Part shown: one piece after another, positions 23,684-32,476 of the stretch
Layout: every line of letters begins with the position of its first letter
How positions within the stretch are numbered: position 1 is the first letter of the stretch
NCBI RefSeq assembly: GCF_018918055.1
Contig: NZ_JAHLPS010000053.1
Span: 1 to 32,670 of the forward strand
Direction: 5' to 3'
Source: Caproiciproducens sp. MSJ-32
Lineage (GTDB): Bacteria; Bacillota; Clostridia; Clostridiales; Clostridiaceae
Length of the DNA stretch: 32,670 nucleotides
Translations under genes and position numbers: made by a program
Notes under the pieces: generated by a model
Told to the model about the DNA's origin: nothing
Database searches by the model: none
What the model saw: the letters and a program-made list of their open reading frames with translations, nothing else

Positions 23684-23730
23684 ATGGGGTCTGACCCCAT
23701 TACATTTTTGGGAATGGGGTCAGACCCCAT
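23684..23730. repeat. REP-like double palindrome (GGGGTC/GACCCC)
   Basis: Two 17-nt palindromes, ATGGGGTCTGACCCCAT (23684-23700) and its reverse complement (23714-23730), flank the 13-nt spacer TACATTTTTGGGA. Each arm folds alone, and the two arms also pair with each other. It fills nearly the whole gap between the ABC permease and LpxD-like genes, and it could also act as a minus-strand terminator. Confidence 0.88.
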
Positions 23731-24760
23731 TTTTTCTCATTTTTAATAAATAAGAAGAAATAAAAGAAAAAATTATCACTATTAATAACTTAACAGCAAA
23801 TAACATATTAGCATTTAAAGTATAAGAAAAATAAAATTCATTTATTAATTTACTAAGAAATGGAGCTAAAACCAATCCTGAGAAAGTTATTAGCATAAAT
23901 TTAAATGCCTTTTTAGGGAATTTCATTAGTATCCCCTCATTCATGTTTTCAACAAACATATTCTTGGTTAATCCTTTACTGATTATAATTAATATTATTC
24001 CAATAACAAATAAAGCTGCTGATATTCCTTGTACCCTTAAAATAATAGTTGCTCTATCTAAATTACCTGCATGATCCCCATAAAAATAGTAACCCTCAAG
24101 GTATTGCTGTATATTTTCTATAATTATGTTAAAGGCCCTGTTAGCATAAGTATACATAGTAATATAGCCCTCTAAATTTATAAGAAGCGTAAAAAGATAG
24201 GACAGTATAAATATCATGGAACCAAATACAAAATACAAATTAGAAAAAAAGCAGTCAAGTAAGGCCAGGCATCCTATAATTAGTATTGAAATACATATAA
24301 TTCTAATAATATCCAATAAAAAGCTAGTTCCAAAGTTGCCAATATAATAAAGCACTTCATAATTTAAATATACATTTTGTATAACTGAAATAATATAAGA
24401 AAATAAGAAAACTAAAAAGGAAATTATCATCAAGGTAAATTCTCTTTTTCTTATATCAAGCTTTGAGAAAGGTCCACTTAAAAATAATGACCACTTTTTC
24501 CTCTTATGAAGTCCCACAATAATTGAATAGCAAATCATTAAATAAACAGTAAGTAAAAGTATTGCCCCACCTGTAATGATAAATTCAATCCCCTGACTAT
24601 AATTATTTAAATTGTATAATTTATTTATGATATTATAATTAAAATAATCATCAACTATGCTTTTATTAAGAAAAAAGGCTATAAGATATACTACGCATAA
24701 AAATACTATTATTTTTGAATCTCCTTGGTACAAAAGACTTTTATTTAAATATTTTCTCAT
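23720..24760 (-). CDS. ABC-2 type transporter permease
   Basis: A 346-aa hydrophobic protein with about seven or eight membrane helices and a short basic N-terminus (MRKYLNKSLLYQGDSK), which fits the membrane subunit of an ABC exporter of the YtrC/BcrB type. The ATG at 24760 is preferred over a TTG at 24778 because AAAAGGA stands directly before it. It overlaps the 3' end of the ATPase gene by 20 bp, so the two are translated together. The last codons (Asn-Gly-Val-stop) are made of the REP-like repeat, so the original C-terminus may have been altered. The substrate is unknown. Confidence 0.85.
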   Translation of the reverse strand: MRKYLNKSLLYQGDSKIIVFLCVVYLIAFFLNKSIVDDYFNYNIINKLYNLNNYSQGIEFIITGGAILLLTVYLMICYSIIVGLHKRKKWSLFLSGPFSKLDIRKREFTLMIISFLVFLFSYIISVIQNVYLNYEVLYYIGNFGTSFLLDIIRIICISILIIGCLALLDCFFSNLYFVFGSMIFILSYLFTLLINLEGYITMYTYANRAFNIIIENIQQYLEGYYFYGDHAGNLDRATIILRVQGISAALFVIGIILIIISKGLTKNMFVENMNEGILMKFPKKAFKFMLITFSGLVLAPFLSKLINEFYFSYTLNANMLFAVKLLIVIIFSFISSYLLKMRKNGV

Positions 24761-25637
24761 ATTCCTTTTCCTTTCCAAGCTTATAAATAAAAATTTCCTC
24801 TAAGTTTAAATCAATTTCTTCAATGAATAATGGTTCATATTGTTGCAGACTTTTTATAAATTTATCATCATATTTTTCTGTAATAATAGTAAATACCCTG
24901 CCAACATTATCTATAGTTATTATTCCTTGGCAAGCTAAGTCCTCTTCATAAATTGGCTTATCAAAGGCTACTTGAATCTTCTTAATATTCTCCTTCATAT
25001 TATTTAAAGTATTATAATAATCTACCTTACCATTATTAATTATTAATATTTCATCGCATACTTCCTCTAAGTCCCTTAGATTATGTGATGTTATTATTGC
25101 TGACTTTTCCCCGCTGCTTACCTCTTCCCTAACTAGATTTAATACAGCCTTTTTTAAGATTGGATCAAGACCAGAAGTAGGCTCATCCAAAACTAATAAA
25201 CTGGCATCTAAGGAAAAAGCTATCATTATGCTTACTCTCATTTTCATCCCCTTTGAAAGCTGCATAAATCTTTTATTTAAAGGTATTTTAAAAACCTTAT
25301 TTATCTTATAAAATCTTTCTTCACTAAAGGAGCTATATATACTCTTATAAAAGTTAACTATCTCCTTTATTGTGATTAAATAAAAACTAGGCTGTTCATC
25401 TGGGACATAAGCTATATTCCTTTTTACTTCAGCATTATCATAAACCTGCCTGCCAAAAAGCCTTATGCTGCTCTCCTTTGATTCATATATTCCAACTATC
25501 GCCTTAACCAAAGAAGTCTTGCCACAGCCGCTTGGTCCAATAATTCCAAGTATCTTACCTTTTCCTAAGGAAAAACTTATGTCTTCTAAAACTAGATTTT
25601 CTCCGTATTTAAAAGAATAATTTACTACTTCTAGCAT
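24741..25637 (-). CDS. ABC transporter ATP-binding protein
   Basis: This 298-aa cytoplasmic ATPase powers the adjacent permease. It has Walker A GPSGCGKTS (about 34-42), a Q-loop region at AYVPDEQPSFYL, signature LSKGMKMRVSI, Walker B LLVLDEPTSGLDP and the switch His in TSHN. The last 75 residues (KIQVAFDKPIYEEDL and onwards) form the C-terminal extension typical of YtrB/BcrA-type exporters. The AGGAGGGGAGGG tract supports the start. It follows the 196-aa anchored protein by 26 nt and overlaps the permease gene. Confidence 0.93.
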   Translation of the reverse strand: MLEVVNYSFKYGENLVLEDISFSLGKGKILGIIGPSGCGKTSLVKAIVGIYESKESSIRLFGRQVYDNAEVKRNIAYVPDEQPSFYLITIKEIVNFYKSIYSSFSEERFYKINKVFKIPLNKRFMQLSKGMKMRVSIMIAFSLDASLLVLDEPTSGLDPILKKAVLNLVREEVSSGEKSAIITSHNLRDLEEVCDEILIINNGKVDYYNTLNNMKENIKKIQVAFDKPIYEEDLACQGIITIDNVGRVFTIITEKYDDKFIKSLQQYEPLFIEEIDLNLEEIFIYKLGKEKEYEKIFK

Positions 25638-25663
25638 TAGCTCCCTCCCCTCCTTAAAGCAAG

Positions 25664-26254
25664 CTAGTCTGAATATATTTCCTGATAATAATCAACTACA
25701 TATCCTTCCCCTTCGTCTATTATAACTAAGTAAAAAGAGCTTTTTTCTAAATCCACTGCATCACTAATATTGTCATTATTAGCAAGGGTTCCATTATCAT
25801 TAATCATTTCCACATCTACAACTTGATTATTATAGCTGGAATTTCCGTCTAATTTATAATACTTTATATCCCTTGCCCTTTTATAATTAGGTATTTTTTC
25901 AAGGCTGATTTCATACAGTTCCTTAATTGCTTCATCCTCTATTTCTACTAAATCATAACTATAAAATGTAGGTATGTATCCATTAATAAACCTTGCATCA
26001 TTTCTATTTCTTATATATAATCTATATCTTCTTGATAAGCTTTCTAAAAACTTAGCAGGAGCCATATTAATATAAGTTCCCTTATTGCCAACCCTTTCAT
26101 AGGCATTAGCATAACCTATAAAGCTTGAGATGGCTTCCTCAGGACTACTAAAGCTTACTTCCTTTTCATAAATTTTAGTCTTTCTAGAAAAGGTGCTTAA
26201 TATTAAAAAAACTATCATAAGGCTTATTATAGAATAAATTGTTGATTTCTTCAT
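25664..26254 (-). CDS. Membrane-anchored extracellular protein of unknown function
   Basis: A 196-aa protein with an N-terminal anchor (MKKSTIYSIISLMIVFLIL) and a soluble remainder predicted outside the membrane. That part begins with SSPEEAISSFIGYANAYERV, a pattern seen in many small clostridial domains with a cystatin/NTF2-like fold, and ends VDYYQEIYSD. The ATG at 26254 is chosen over one 57 nt upstream because AGGAGG lies 4 nt before it. It is the first gene of a three-gene unit with the ABC ATPase and permease, so it may be an accessory or substrate-sensing subunit. I do not recognise the family. Confidence 0.6.
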   Translation of the reverse strand: MKKSTIYSIISLMIVFLILSTFSRKTKIYEKEVSFSSPEEAISSFIGYANAYERVGNKGTYINMAPAKFLESLSRRYRLYIRNRNDARFINGYIPTFYSYDLVEIEDEAIKELYEISLEKIPNYKRARDIKYYKLDGNSSYNNQVVDVEMINDNGTLANNDNISDAVDLEKSSFYLVIIDEGEGYVVDYYQEIYSD

Positions 26255-26330
26255 AAGTCCTCCTATAAAAAAAACAATTAATATTTCCTTAATTATCCCA
26301 TTAGTTCTCAAATATGTATTAATATTGTAA

Positions 26331-27449
26331 TTAGTTAGCTAATATTTTTTCATACAAATCTATTAGTTTTTTCTCTTCTGTATCCCAACAGAAGTTATTC
26401 ATAAATATTTCTCTATTTTTATGTCCGATTAATTTAGCTTTTTCTTTATTATTAATAAAATATTCTATTGCTTTAGATATTACATTAATATCTAAGGGAT
26501 TAACATAGATTCCTACATCACCAAACAATCTTCCCCAATATTGAAAGTCAGAAAGTATTATGGGTATTTCACAGGCCATATATTCTATTACTTTAGTTGG
26601 TATAGACTGTTTATAATTAGGAGTAGGATGTAGGATACTCATTCCTACATCTGCAGCCTTAACATACTTATATAAATCCTTTGCTTCCATTTGCCCAAAG
26701 TACTTTGTATTTTTATATCCATCTAGACTTTCACATTCTTTTCTTAATTCTTCAGATTCCCAACTACCAATTAACCAAAGTTTAACTTTTCCATTAAAAG
26801 CTTCTGTTACTCTAATCATTTCTTTAATTCCTCTGATTTTGGTAATAGCTCCTATATATATTAAAATGAAATCATCTCGATTGTCCTTATTTTCTAGTGG
26901 ATTACTTTTATCTATCATATCCCTAATAGCATAATTTTTAACACTAATTACATTTTTATTACTTTTCTTAAAATCATCTATTAATTCATCTAATATTGTT
27001 ACAACTGCACTAAATCCCTTACATTTAGATTTTTCATATTTATTAAAAATAACAGATATCATTTTTCTAAACCAATTGGGGCCTAAATAACTCTTAGATA
27101 AAATTTGCTTAGGAACATCTTCATGTACATCATAAATAACCTTTTTACCTTTTTTAGCCAACTTACTTCCAATTGGTATTAGTTCTGGGTCATGAAAATG
27201 ATATATATCTGCATTTATTTCTAGAGCTTTCTTATATGCTTCAATTCTGCTATAAATAATTCTGCCTATCCTTCCACTTCTTTTAGCCAGTGGTATTATA
27301 TTTACACCATCAACTGTTTTTTTTCTATCTGAAGAAACTATTAATGATACATCATACCCTGCCTTGCTAATACTTCTACATTGTTTATAAAATATTCTAT
27401 TATCATTTTCATTATGCACAGTTGAAATATGGCATATTTTTTTCTTCAT
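26331..27449 (-). CDS. Glycosyltransferase family 4
   Basis: A 372-aa GT-B fold retaining glycosyltransferase for surface polysaccharide assembly at the cytoplasmic face of the membrane. The N-terminal Rossmann half begins KICHISTVHNENDNRIFYKQ; the C-terminal half has LIYIGAITKIRGIKEMIRV and the donor-binding block PTKVIEYMACEIPIILSD, where Glu-x7-Glu of GT4 enzymes is reduced to a single clear Glu region. Donor and acceptor cannot be read from sequence. The ribosome site AAGGTGG supports the ATG. It is the last gene of the run that starts with the dehydratase. Confidence 0.88.
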   Translation of the reverse strand: MKKKICHISTVHNENDNRIFYKQCRSISKAGYDVSLIVSSDRKKTVDGVNIIPLAKRSGRIGRIIYSRIEAYKKALEINADIYHFHDPELIPIGSKLAKKGKKVIYDVHEDVPKQILSKSYLGPNWFRKMISVIFNKYEKSKCKGFSAVVTILDELIDDFKKSNKNVISVKNYAIRDMIDKSNPLENKDNRDDFILIYIGAITKIRGIKEMIRVTEAFNGKVKLWLIGSWESEELRKECESLDGYKNTKYFGQMEAKDLYKYVKAADVGMSILHPTPNYKQSIPTKVIEYMACEIPIILSDFQYWGRLFGDVGIYVNPLDINVISKAIEYFINNKEKAKLIGHKNREIFMNNFCWDTEEKKLIDLYEKILAN

Positions 27450-27500
27450 TCAACCACCTTACCCATTACACTTGCTGTACTAGCTTTTTAAATATAATAA

Positions 27501-28583
27501 TTACTTCATATCAGAGCTTGAAAAGTTATTTAGTGGAAAATTCACAGGCATACCAGTTTTTCTTGATTTATATGCTGCTAATATTATTGATAATGGAACT
27601 ATACCATCTTCCCCGCTTATATAAGGCTTTCTATCCTTATTAATAGCATCTATTACATCCTTAAATAAAGGTGTATGTCCCTTTCCATAAACATTTTCTA
27701 TTTCAACTTGAAGGTCTCTCTTAGCTGCTTCTTCATCCTCACCTTCAAATCTCCAAGTCTTAAGCTCATTAACTGCAAGACCTCCAACAACAACAGTTCC
27801 CTCAGTTCCAAATATGCTTAAAGTCTCTTCTAAATTCTTTGGATAAACCACTGCACTTCCTTCAATAATTCCAATAGCTCCATTTTTAAATCTAACTACT
27901 ACAGCTCCAAAATCTTCTCCTTCAATGTTATTTCTGAAGGTATCACATTCAGCATAAACTCTTTCAACTTCAGATCCAATCATCCATTGTAATAAATCAA
28001 TGTTGTGAATACATTGATTCATTAATGTACCGCCATCTAAATCCCAAGTTCCTCTCCAAGGGGCTTGTTTATAATAATTTTCATCTCTTCTCCAAAGAAT
28101 TCTTGCAGTTCCATTCATTATTCTACCAAACTTGCCTTCTTCTACTGCAGTTCTTAACTTCTGAATTGGCTTATTAAATCTGTTTTGATGACACACAGAT
28201 AATTTAACATTATTCTTCTTTGCAGTTTCTATCATCTTATTAGCATCATCAATAGATAAAGCCATTGGCTTTTCCACTAATACGTGCTTTCCCTTATTCA
28301 TACAGTAAATTGCAATTTCTGCATGATAGCCGCTTTCTGTAGCAATAGTTACAACATCTATATCTTCTTTTTCCAGCATTTCCTTGTAGTCAGTGTATGT
28401 AGAAACTTTTAAGGAATCATCCTTCATCTTTGTTAAATACTCTTCCTTTTTAGCTTCTGCTAATTCTAACTTTATGTCACAAGCAGCTACAAGTTCAGCT
28501 TCATCTTTATTTTCAACTAATGCCTCTACATGCTTATAAGATATTCTTCCACAGCCTATTATTGCAAACTTAAGTTTTTTCAT
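27501..28583 (-). CDS. Gfo/Idh/MocA-family oxidoreductase (WlbA-like)
   Basis: A 360-aa NAD(P)-dependent sugar oxidoreductase. It opens with the Rossmann dinucleotide motif AIIGCGRISYKHVEAL, has the family EKP block (VLVEKPMALS), then CHQNRFN and the stretch WRGTWDLDGGTLMNQCIHNI typical of enzymes that oxidise UDP-amino-sugar uronates such as WlbA/WbpB. The ATG at 28583 is used, not a GTG four codons earlier, because AAGGTGG is well spaced. It follows the priming transferase by 13 nt and probably makes a modified amino sugar for the same polysaccharide. Exact substrate is inference. Confidence 0.88.
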   Translation of the reverse strand: MKKLKFAIIGCGRISYKHVEALVENKDEAELVAACDIKLELAEAKKEEYLTKMKDDSLKVSTYTDYKEMLEKEDIDVVTIATESGYHAEIAIYCMNKGKHVLVEKPMALSIDDANKMIETAKKNNVKLSVCHQNRFNKPIQKLRTAVEEGKFGRIMNGTARILWRRDENYYKQAPWRGTWDLDGGTLMNQCIHNIDLLQWMIGSEVERVYAECDTFRNNIEGEDFGAVVVRFKNGAIGIIEGSAVVYPKNLEETLSIFGTEGTVVVGGLAVNELKTWRFEGEDEEAAKRDLQVEIENVYGKGHTPLFKDVIDAINKDRKPYISGEDGIVPLSIILAAYKSRKTGMPVNFPLNNFSSSDMK

Positions 28584-28596
28584 ATCAACTACCACC

Positions 28597-29202
28597 TTAT
28601 ATACATTTTATTATTGTTTTAATTATTAAATAGATATCATAGAAGACATTACTCTTCTCAATATATTCTAAATTTAATTTAAGCTTATCCTTCATAATAA
28701 CCTTTATATAATATTCTTCAGGATTTTCAACCTTACCTAGTATATCATTTTCATCCCTATATCTAATTGAGGCTAAATCTGTTATACCAGGCCTAACTTC
28801 TAAAACTCTTCTTTCTTCTTCTGTATAAAGCTCAACATACTTTGGAACTTCTGGTCTAGGACCAACTAAGCTCATATCACCCTTTAACACATTAAAAAGT
28901 TGAGGAAGCTCATCTATTTTATATTTTCTTAAAAAGGCCCCAACCCTTGTAATTCTGTTATCTTTTCCAACTGTAATCTGCGCCCCCAGCTTTTCAGCAT
29001 TAGTAACCATAGTTCTGAACTTATAAATATTAAAAGGCTTGCCATCTTTACCAATTCTTTTTTGAAGAAATAGCACACTTCCTTCAGAATCCAGCTTTAT
29101 GCTTATTGCTACAATTAAAAGTATTGGTGATATTATTATTATCCCAATTAAAGATACTATAATATCGAATATTCTTTTTATTGCCCTATTAATTTTACTC
29201 AT
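28597..29202 (-). CDS. Undecaprenyl-phosphate sugar phosphotransferase (priming PGT)
   Basis: A 201-aa small monotopic phosphoglycosyl transferase that moves a sugar-1-phosphate from UDP-sugar to undecaprenyl phosphate, the first step of polysaccharide assembly. An N-terminal hydrophobic helix (KRIFDIIVSLIGIIIISPIL) precedes the family motifs KRIGKDGKPFNIYKFRTM, KIDELPQLFNVLKGDMSLVG and PRPEVPKYVELY; the catalytic Asp-Glu pair is in KIDELPQ. It lacks the extra N-terminal membrane domain of WcaJ-type enzymes, as in PglC. It lies between the dehydratase and the oxidoreductase in one operon. Confidence 0.93.
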   Translation of the reverse strand: MSKINRAIKRIFDIIVSLIGIIIISPILLIVAISIKLDSEGSVLFLQKRIGKDGKPFNIYKFRTMVTNAEKLGAQITVGKDNRITRVGAFLRKYKIDELPQLFNVLKGDMSLVGPRPEVPKYVELYTEEERRVLEVRPGITDLASIRYRDENDILGKVENPEEYYIKVIMKDKLKLNLEYIEKSNVFYDIYLIIKTIIKCI

Positions 29203-29234
29203 TTTTTTACCTCTTAAATTTAATATTCTTAACT

Positions 29235-31106
29235 TTATTCAGTTATTGCTACCTCATTTACTTCACTGGGTTCTTTGTAAGTAGGAACTATCTGCTTCAT
29301 TTTCATCTTAACAACTTCATTATCTTCTTCTTTTAAAACCCCTTCTAGTTCTTTTAACTTCCTATTTAAACTATCTATATTTTCAAAAGTAGGTCTTCCT
29401 ATATATATCTTTTTATGCTTAGTAGCCTTTAATCCCTCTTCACTCATTAAAAGCTCCTCATATAACTTTTCTCCTGGTCTTAAGCCGGTTATTTTAATTT
29501 GAATATCTTCTCCTGGTTCAAAACCAGAAAGTTTTATAAGATCTTTTGCTAAATCATATATTCTTACTGGCTTACCCATATCTAAAACAAATATTTCTCC
29601 ACCCTTAGCATAAGCTCCAGCTTGAAGAACAAGCTGTGCAGCTTCAGGAATAAGCATAAAATATCTTGTAATATTTTTATGTGTAACTGTAACTGGTCCA
29701 CCTTCTTGAATTTGCTTCTTAAATAATGGAATTACAGAACCATTACTTCCAAGAACATTACCAAATCTTACTGCAACAAAGTCAGTCTTGCTTACAGTAT
29801 TATAGGCTTGAATTATCATTTCACATAGCCTCTTAGTAGCACCCATAATATTAGTTGGATTTACTGCCTTATCTGTAGATATTAAAACAAATCTTTCCAC
29901 ACTAAATTCATCAGCAGTTTGAACCAAGTTTAAAGTACCAAAAACATTATTTTTTATTGCTTCCTTTGGACTATCTTCCATTAAAGGTACATGCTTATGG
30001 GCTGCTGCATGGAATACTACCTCTATCTTATTGTTTTTAAATATTTCTTCTAATCTTTCCTTATCCCTTATAGAGCCTATAAGAACTTCCATGTTTAAAT
30101 CTGTAAAATGAGTCCTTAATTCATTTTGTATATCATACACTGAATTTTCATAAATATCAAAAAGCACTAACTTTTTAGGACCATATTTTGCAATCTGCCT
30201 GCATAATTCCGAGCCAATTGAACCTCCTGCTCCTGTAACTAAAACCACCCTATTATTTAAATAATTAGAAATTCCTTCATCATCTAATACAACTGGCTCC
30301 CTTCCTAATAAGTCTTCCAGGTCCACATCTTTTATTCTGCTAACAGTAGCTTTTCCAGATATAATCTCATAAATACCAGGTATTATTTTAATTTTACAAT
30401 TTGTTTTCTTGCATATTTCTAATATTTCCTTCTTATTTTTGCTATCAATAGATGGAATTGCAATTAAAATTATATCTATTTCCTTTTCAATTGCCAGCCT
30501 AACTATGTCCTTCCTCTTTCCTTCTACCTTAACTCCGCTGATTCTCTTGCCCTGCTTATAATCATCATCATCTACTAGAACTATTGGATTTAGCTTAAGA
30601 TTTCTTCTAGCCAGCATTTCATTAATTATCATAGTTCCAGCAGAACCGGCTCCAACAATCATAACCCTCTGCTGATCCTTAGCATACTTATAAGGTGCAT
30701 ATAATAAGGATCTTCTATAAACTCTAAATAAAACCCTATATCCTAATACAAAAATGCAGGACATCATAGTTCCAATAACACAGACATTTAAAGGAATAGT
30801 TGCCCCAACTGCTGTAATATTAGGAGAAAGCCTTGTATATAAAATAACTAAAGAACCTGACAGAATACCTCCACCAGCTCCAAGTAAAAATTCATCTGTT
30901 CCAGTTAAGTCCCATAAAGAATTATATAGCTTAAAAAAGTAAAAGCATATTGTATATATTATAGTTACAACTATCACATTTTTTTGATATATAGTAGCAA
31001 TTTCTGTAAACTTCTCATAAAAGGTAATATTTATAGCCAATAAATATGCCATATTTACTAAAAAAGCATCTATTACTAATAACAAAAATGTTTTTAGCTT
31101 ATTCAT
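29235..31106 (-). CDS. Membrane-anchored nucleotide-sugar 4,6-dehydratase (FlaA1/WbpM/CapD type)
   Basis: A 623-aa protein with four N-terminal membrane helices (about 1-130), a first Rossmann domain (VMIVGAGSAGTMIINEML) and a catalytic short-chain dehydrogenase domain beginning VVLVTGAGGSIGSELCRQI. The active-site segment STDKAVNPTNIMGATKRLCE has the Met-x3-Lys that replaces Tyr-x3-Lys in this group. Such enzymes convert UDP-GlcNAc to the 4-keto-6-deoxy sugar. The start at 31106 is preferred over one six codons earlier because AGGAG is 8 nt from it. It heads the run of dehydratase, PGT, oxidoreductase and glycosyltransferase. Confidence 0.93.
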   Translation of the reverse strand: MNKLKTFLLLVIDAFLVNMAYLLAINITFYEKFTEIATIYQKNVIVVTIIYTICFYFFKLYNSLWDLTGTDEFLLGAGGGILSGSLVILYTRLSPNITAVGATIPLNVCVIGTMMSCIFVLGYRVLFRVYRRSLLYAPYKYAKDQQRVMIVGAGSAGTMIINEMLARRNLKLNPIVLVDDDDYKQGKRISGVKVEGKRKDIVRLAIEKEIDIILIAIPSIDSKNKKEILEICKKTNCKIKIIPGIYEIISGKATVSRIKDVDLEDLLGREPVVLDDEGISNYLNNRVVLVTGAGGSIGSELCRQIAKYGPKKLVLFDIYENSVYDIQNELRTHFTDLNMEVLIGSIRDKERLEEIFKNNKIEVVFHAAAHKHVPLMEDSPKEAIKNNVFGTLNLVQTADEFSVERFVLISTDKAVNPTNIMGATKRLCEMIIQAYNTVSKTDFVAVRFGNVLGSNGSVIPLFKKQIQEGGPVTVTHKNITRYFMLIPEAAQLVLQAGAYAKGGEIFVLDMGKPVRIYDLAKDLIKLSGFEPGEDIQIKITGLRPGEKLYEELLMSEEGLKATKHKKIYIGRPTFENIDSLNRKLKELEGVLKEEDNEVVKMKMKQIVPTYKEPSEVNEVAITE

Positions 31107-31162
31107 ATTTTCGTCTCCTAACATTTATCCTAGCTCTTATTATTCTTATAAAAGTCATAATT

Positions 31163-31192
31163 ATTATACTACTAATAGCAATTAATTGTCTA
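31163..31192 (-). promoter_or_regulatory. Promoter of the polysaccharide operon
   Basis: TAGACA (31192..31187), 18-nt spacer, TATAAT (31168..31163) on the minus strand, about 60 nt before the dehydratase start codon. Confidence 0.55.
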
Positions 31193-31236
31193 CAAATCAA
31201 ATTTTATTAATAATTCTGTAATATATTAAAATAATT

Positions 31237-31273
31237 TATCCCAGTAAAGCCCCTTACTTTCCTTACTGGGATA
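31237..31273 (-). terminator. Terminator of wecB
   Basis: An 11-bp stem (TATCCCAGTAA / TTACTGGGATA) with a 15-nt loop, followed on the minus strand by a U-rich stretch (AAAUUAUUUUAAU). Confidence 0.65.
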
Positions 31274-31294
31274 TTCTTATTCGAACTTTAATAT

Positions 31295-32356
31295 TTATTT
31301 TATATATCTATTTATAAGCTCTACTATTTTTTCTGAAGCTTTTCCATCACCAAATATATATGGTTGTTCATTATTAGGCTTAAAATTATTTATTGCTTCT
31401 AGAATTTTATCTTTATTAGTTCCAACTATTACATTCCAGCCAACCTCTACAGTTTCTACCCACTCTGTTTCATCTCTCATTGTGACACATGGTTTTCCCA
31501 TAAAATAGGCTTCTTTTTGAACTCCACCACTATCAGTTACAATCATTTTTGAATTAGCTTCTAACATTAGCATTTCTAAGTATCCAACTGGATCAATTAC
31601 TTTTATATTTTCATTTAATATTAATTTGTAATCATTAATAAATTTTTTGGTTCTAGGATGTAATGGTAAAATAATTTTTTCTTTTGATTCGTTTAAAGCT
31701 TCAATAATATTTTTAAGCCTTTTTATATCATTTGTATTTTCAGCTCTATGTATTGTAGTTAAAATATATTCATTTTCTTTAACATTAAGTTTATCTAATA
31801 AAGATGCCTTTGCTTTTGCCCTTTCTTTAAACATAAGAACTGCATCATACATAACATCCCCTATATTATAAACTCCTTCTACTATGCCTTCCTTTTCTAA
31901 GTTCTTTTCAGCATCCTTAGTCGGAACTAATAATAACTTTGATATATGATCAGTTAGTATTCTATTTTGCTCCTCAGGCATAGACTTATTGAAACTTCTT
32001 AACCCAGCTTCAACATGAATAACTGGAATTAATAACTTACTAGCTGCTAAAGCTCCTGCTAAGGTTGAGTTAGTATCTCCATAAACTAAAACACAGTCTG
32101 GTTTTTCCTTTAAATATATCTCCTCAAGTTTCTCAAGCATTTTACCTGTCATTGCTCCATGACTTCCTGATCCTATTTTAAGGTTATAATCAGGTAAAGG
32201 AATTCCTAATTCCTCAAAGAAAACTTTAGACATATTATCATCATAATGTTGCCCTGTATGTATTAAAACTTCATTAAATGCTTTTCTCAATTCTTTTGAA
32301 ACTGGAGCTGCTTTTATAAACTGTGGTCTTGCTCCTACTACTGTTATAATCTTCAT
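31295..32356 (-). CDS. wecB: UDP-N-acetylglucosamine 2-epimerase
   Basis: Interconverts UDP-GlcNAc and UDP-ManNAc in the cytoplasm. The 353-aa product starts MKIITVVGARPQFIKAAPVS, and has LIHTGQHYDDNMS, VYGDTNSTLAGALAA, VEAGLRSF, MPEEQNRILTDHIS, TIHRAEN and VTDSGGVQKEAYFMGKPCVT, all hallmark segments of the non-hydrolysing epimerase. ATG 32356 is used: a TTG two codons earlier would leave almost no gap after GGAGG. ManNAc could feed the same polysaccharide or teichoic acid linkage units. It is terminated separately from the downstream operon. Confidence 0.95.
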   Translation of the reverse strand: MKIITVVGARPQFIKAAPVSKELRKAFNEVLIHTGQHYDDNMSKVFFEELGIPLPDYNLKIGSGSHGAMTGKMLEKLEEIYLKEKPDCVLVYGDTNSTLAGALAASKLLIPVIHVEAGLRSFNKSMPEEQNRILTDHISKLLLVPTKDAEKNLEKEGIVEGVYNIGDVMYDAVLMFKERAKAKASLLDKLNVKENEYILTTIHRAENTNDIKRLKNIIEALNESKEKIILPLHPRTKKFINDYKLILNENIKVIDPVGYLEMLMLEANSKMIVTDSGGVQKEAYFMGKPCVTMRDETEWVETVEVGWNVIVGTNKDKILEAINNFKPNNEQPYIFGDGKASEKIVELINRYIK

Positions 32357-32406
32357 ACTCAACCTCCGATAAATTACTAAAGTTCTGTTAAGTTATATGA
32401 TATTTG

Positions 32407-32476
32407 AATTTCATCCCTCCTTAGAGTATCTTAAATATAGCAACACCAAAAATACCTCCGAAGGAGAGATGAAATT
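32407..32476 (+). repeat. Inverted repeat masking the transposase ribosome site
   Basis: A 16-bp inverted repeat with one mismatch (32407-32422, AATTTCATCCCTCCTT, and 32461-32476, AAGGAGAGATGAAATT) around 38 nt. The right arm contains the AAGGAGAG ribosome site of the transposase gene and ends at its ATG. It lies at or near the left end of the insertion sequence. Confidence 0.75.
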
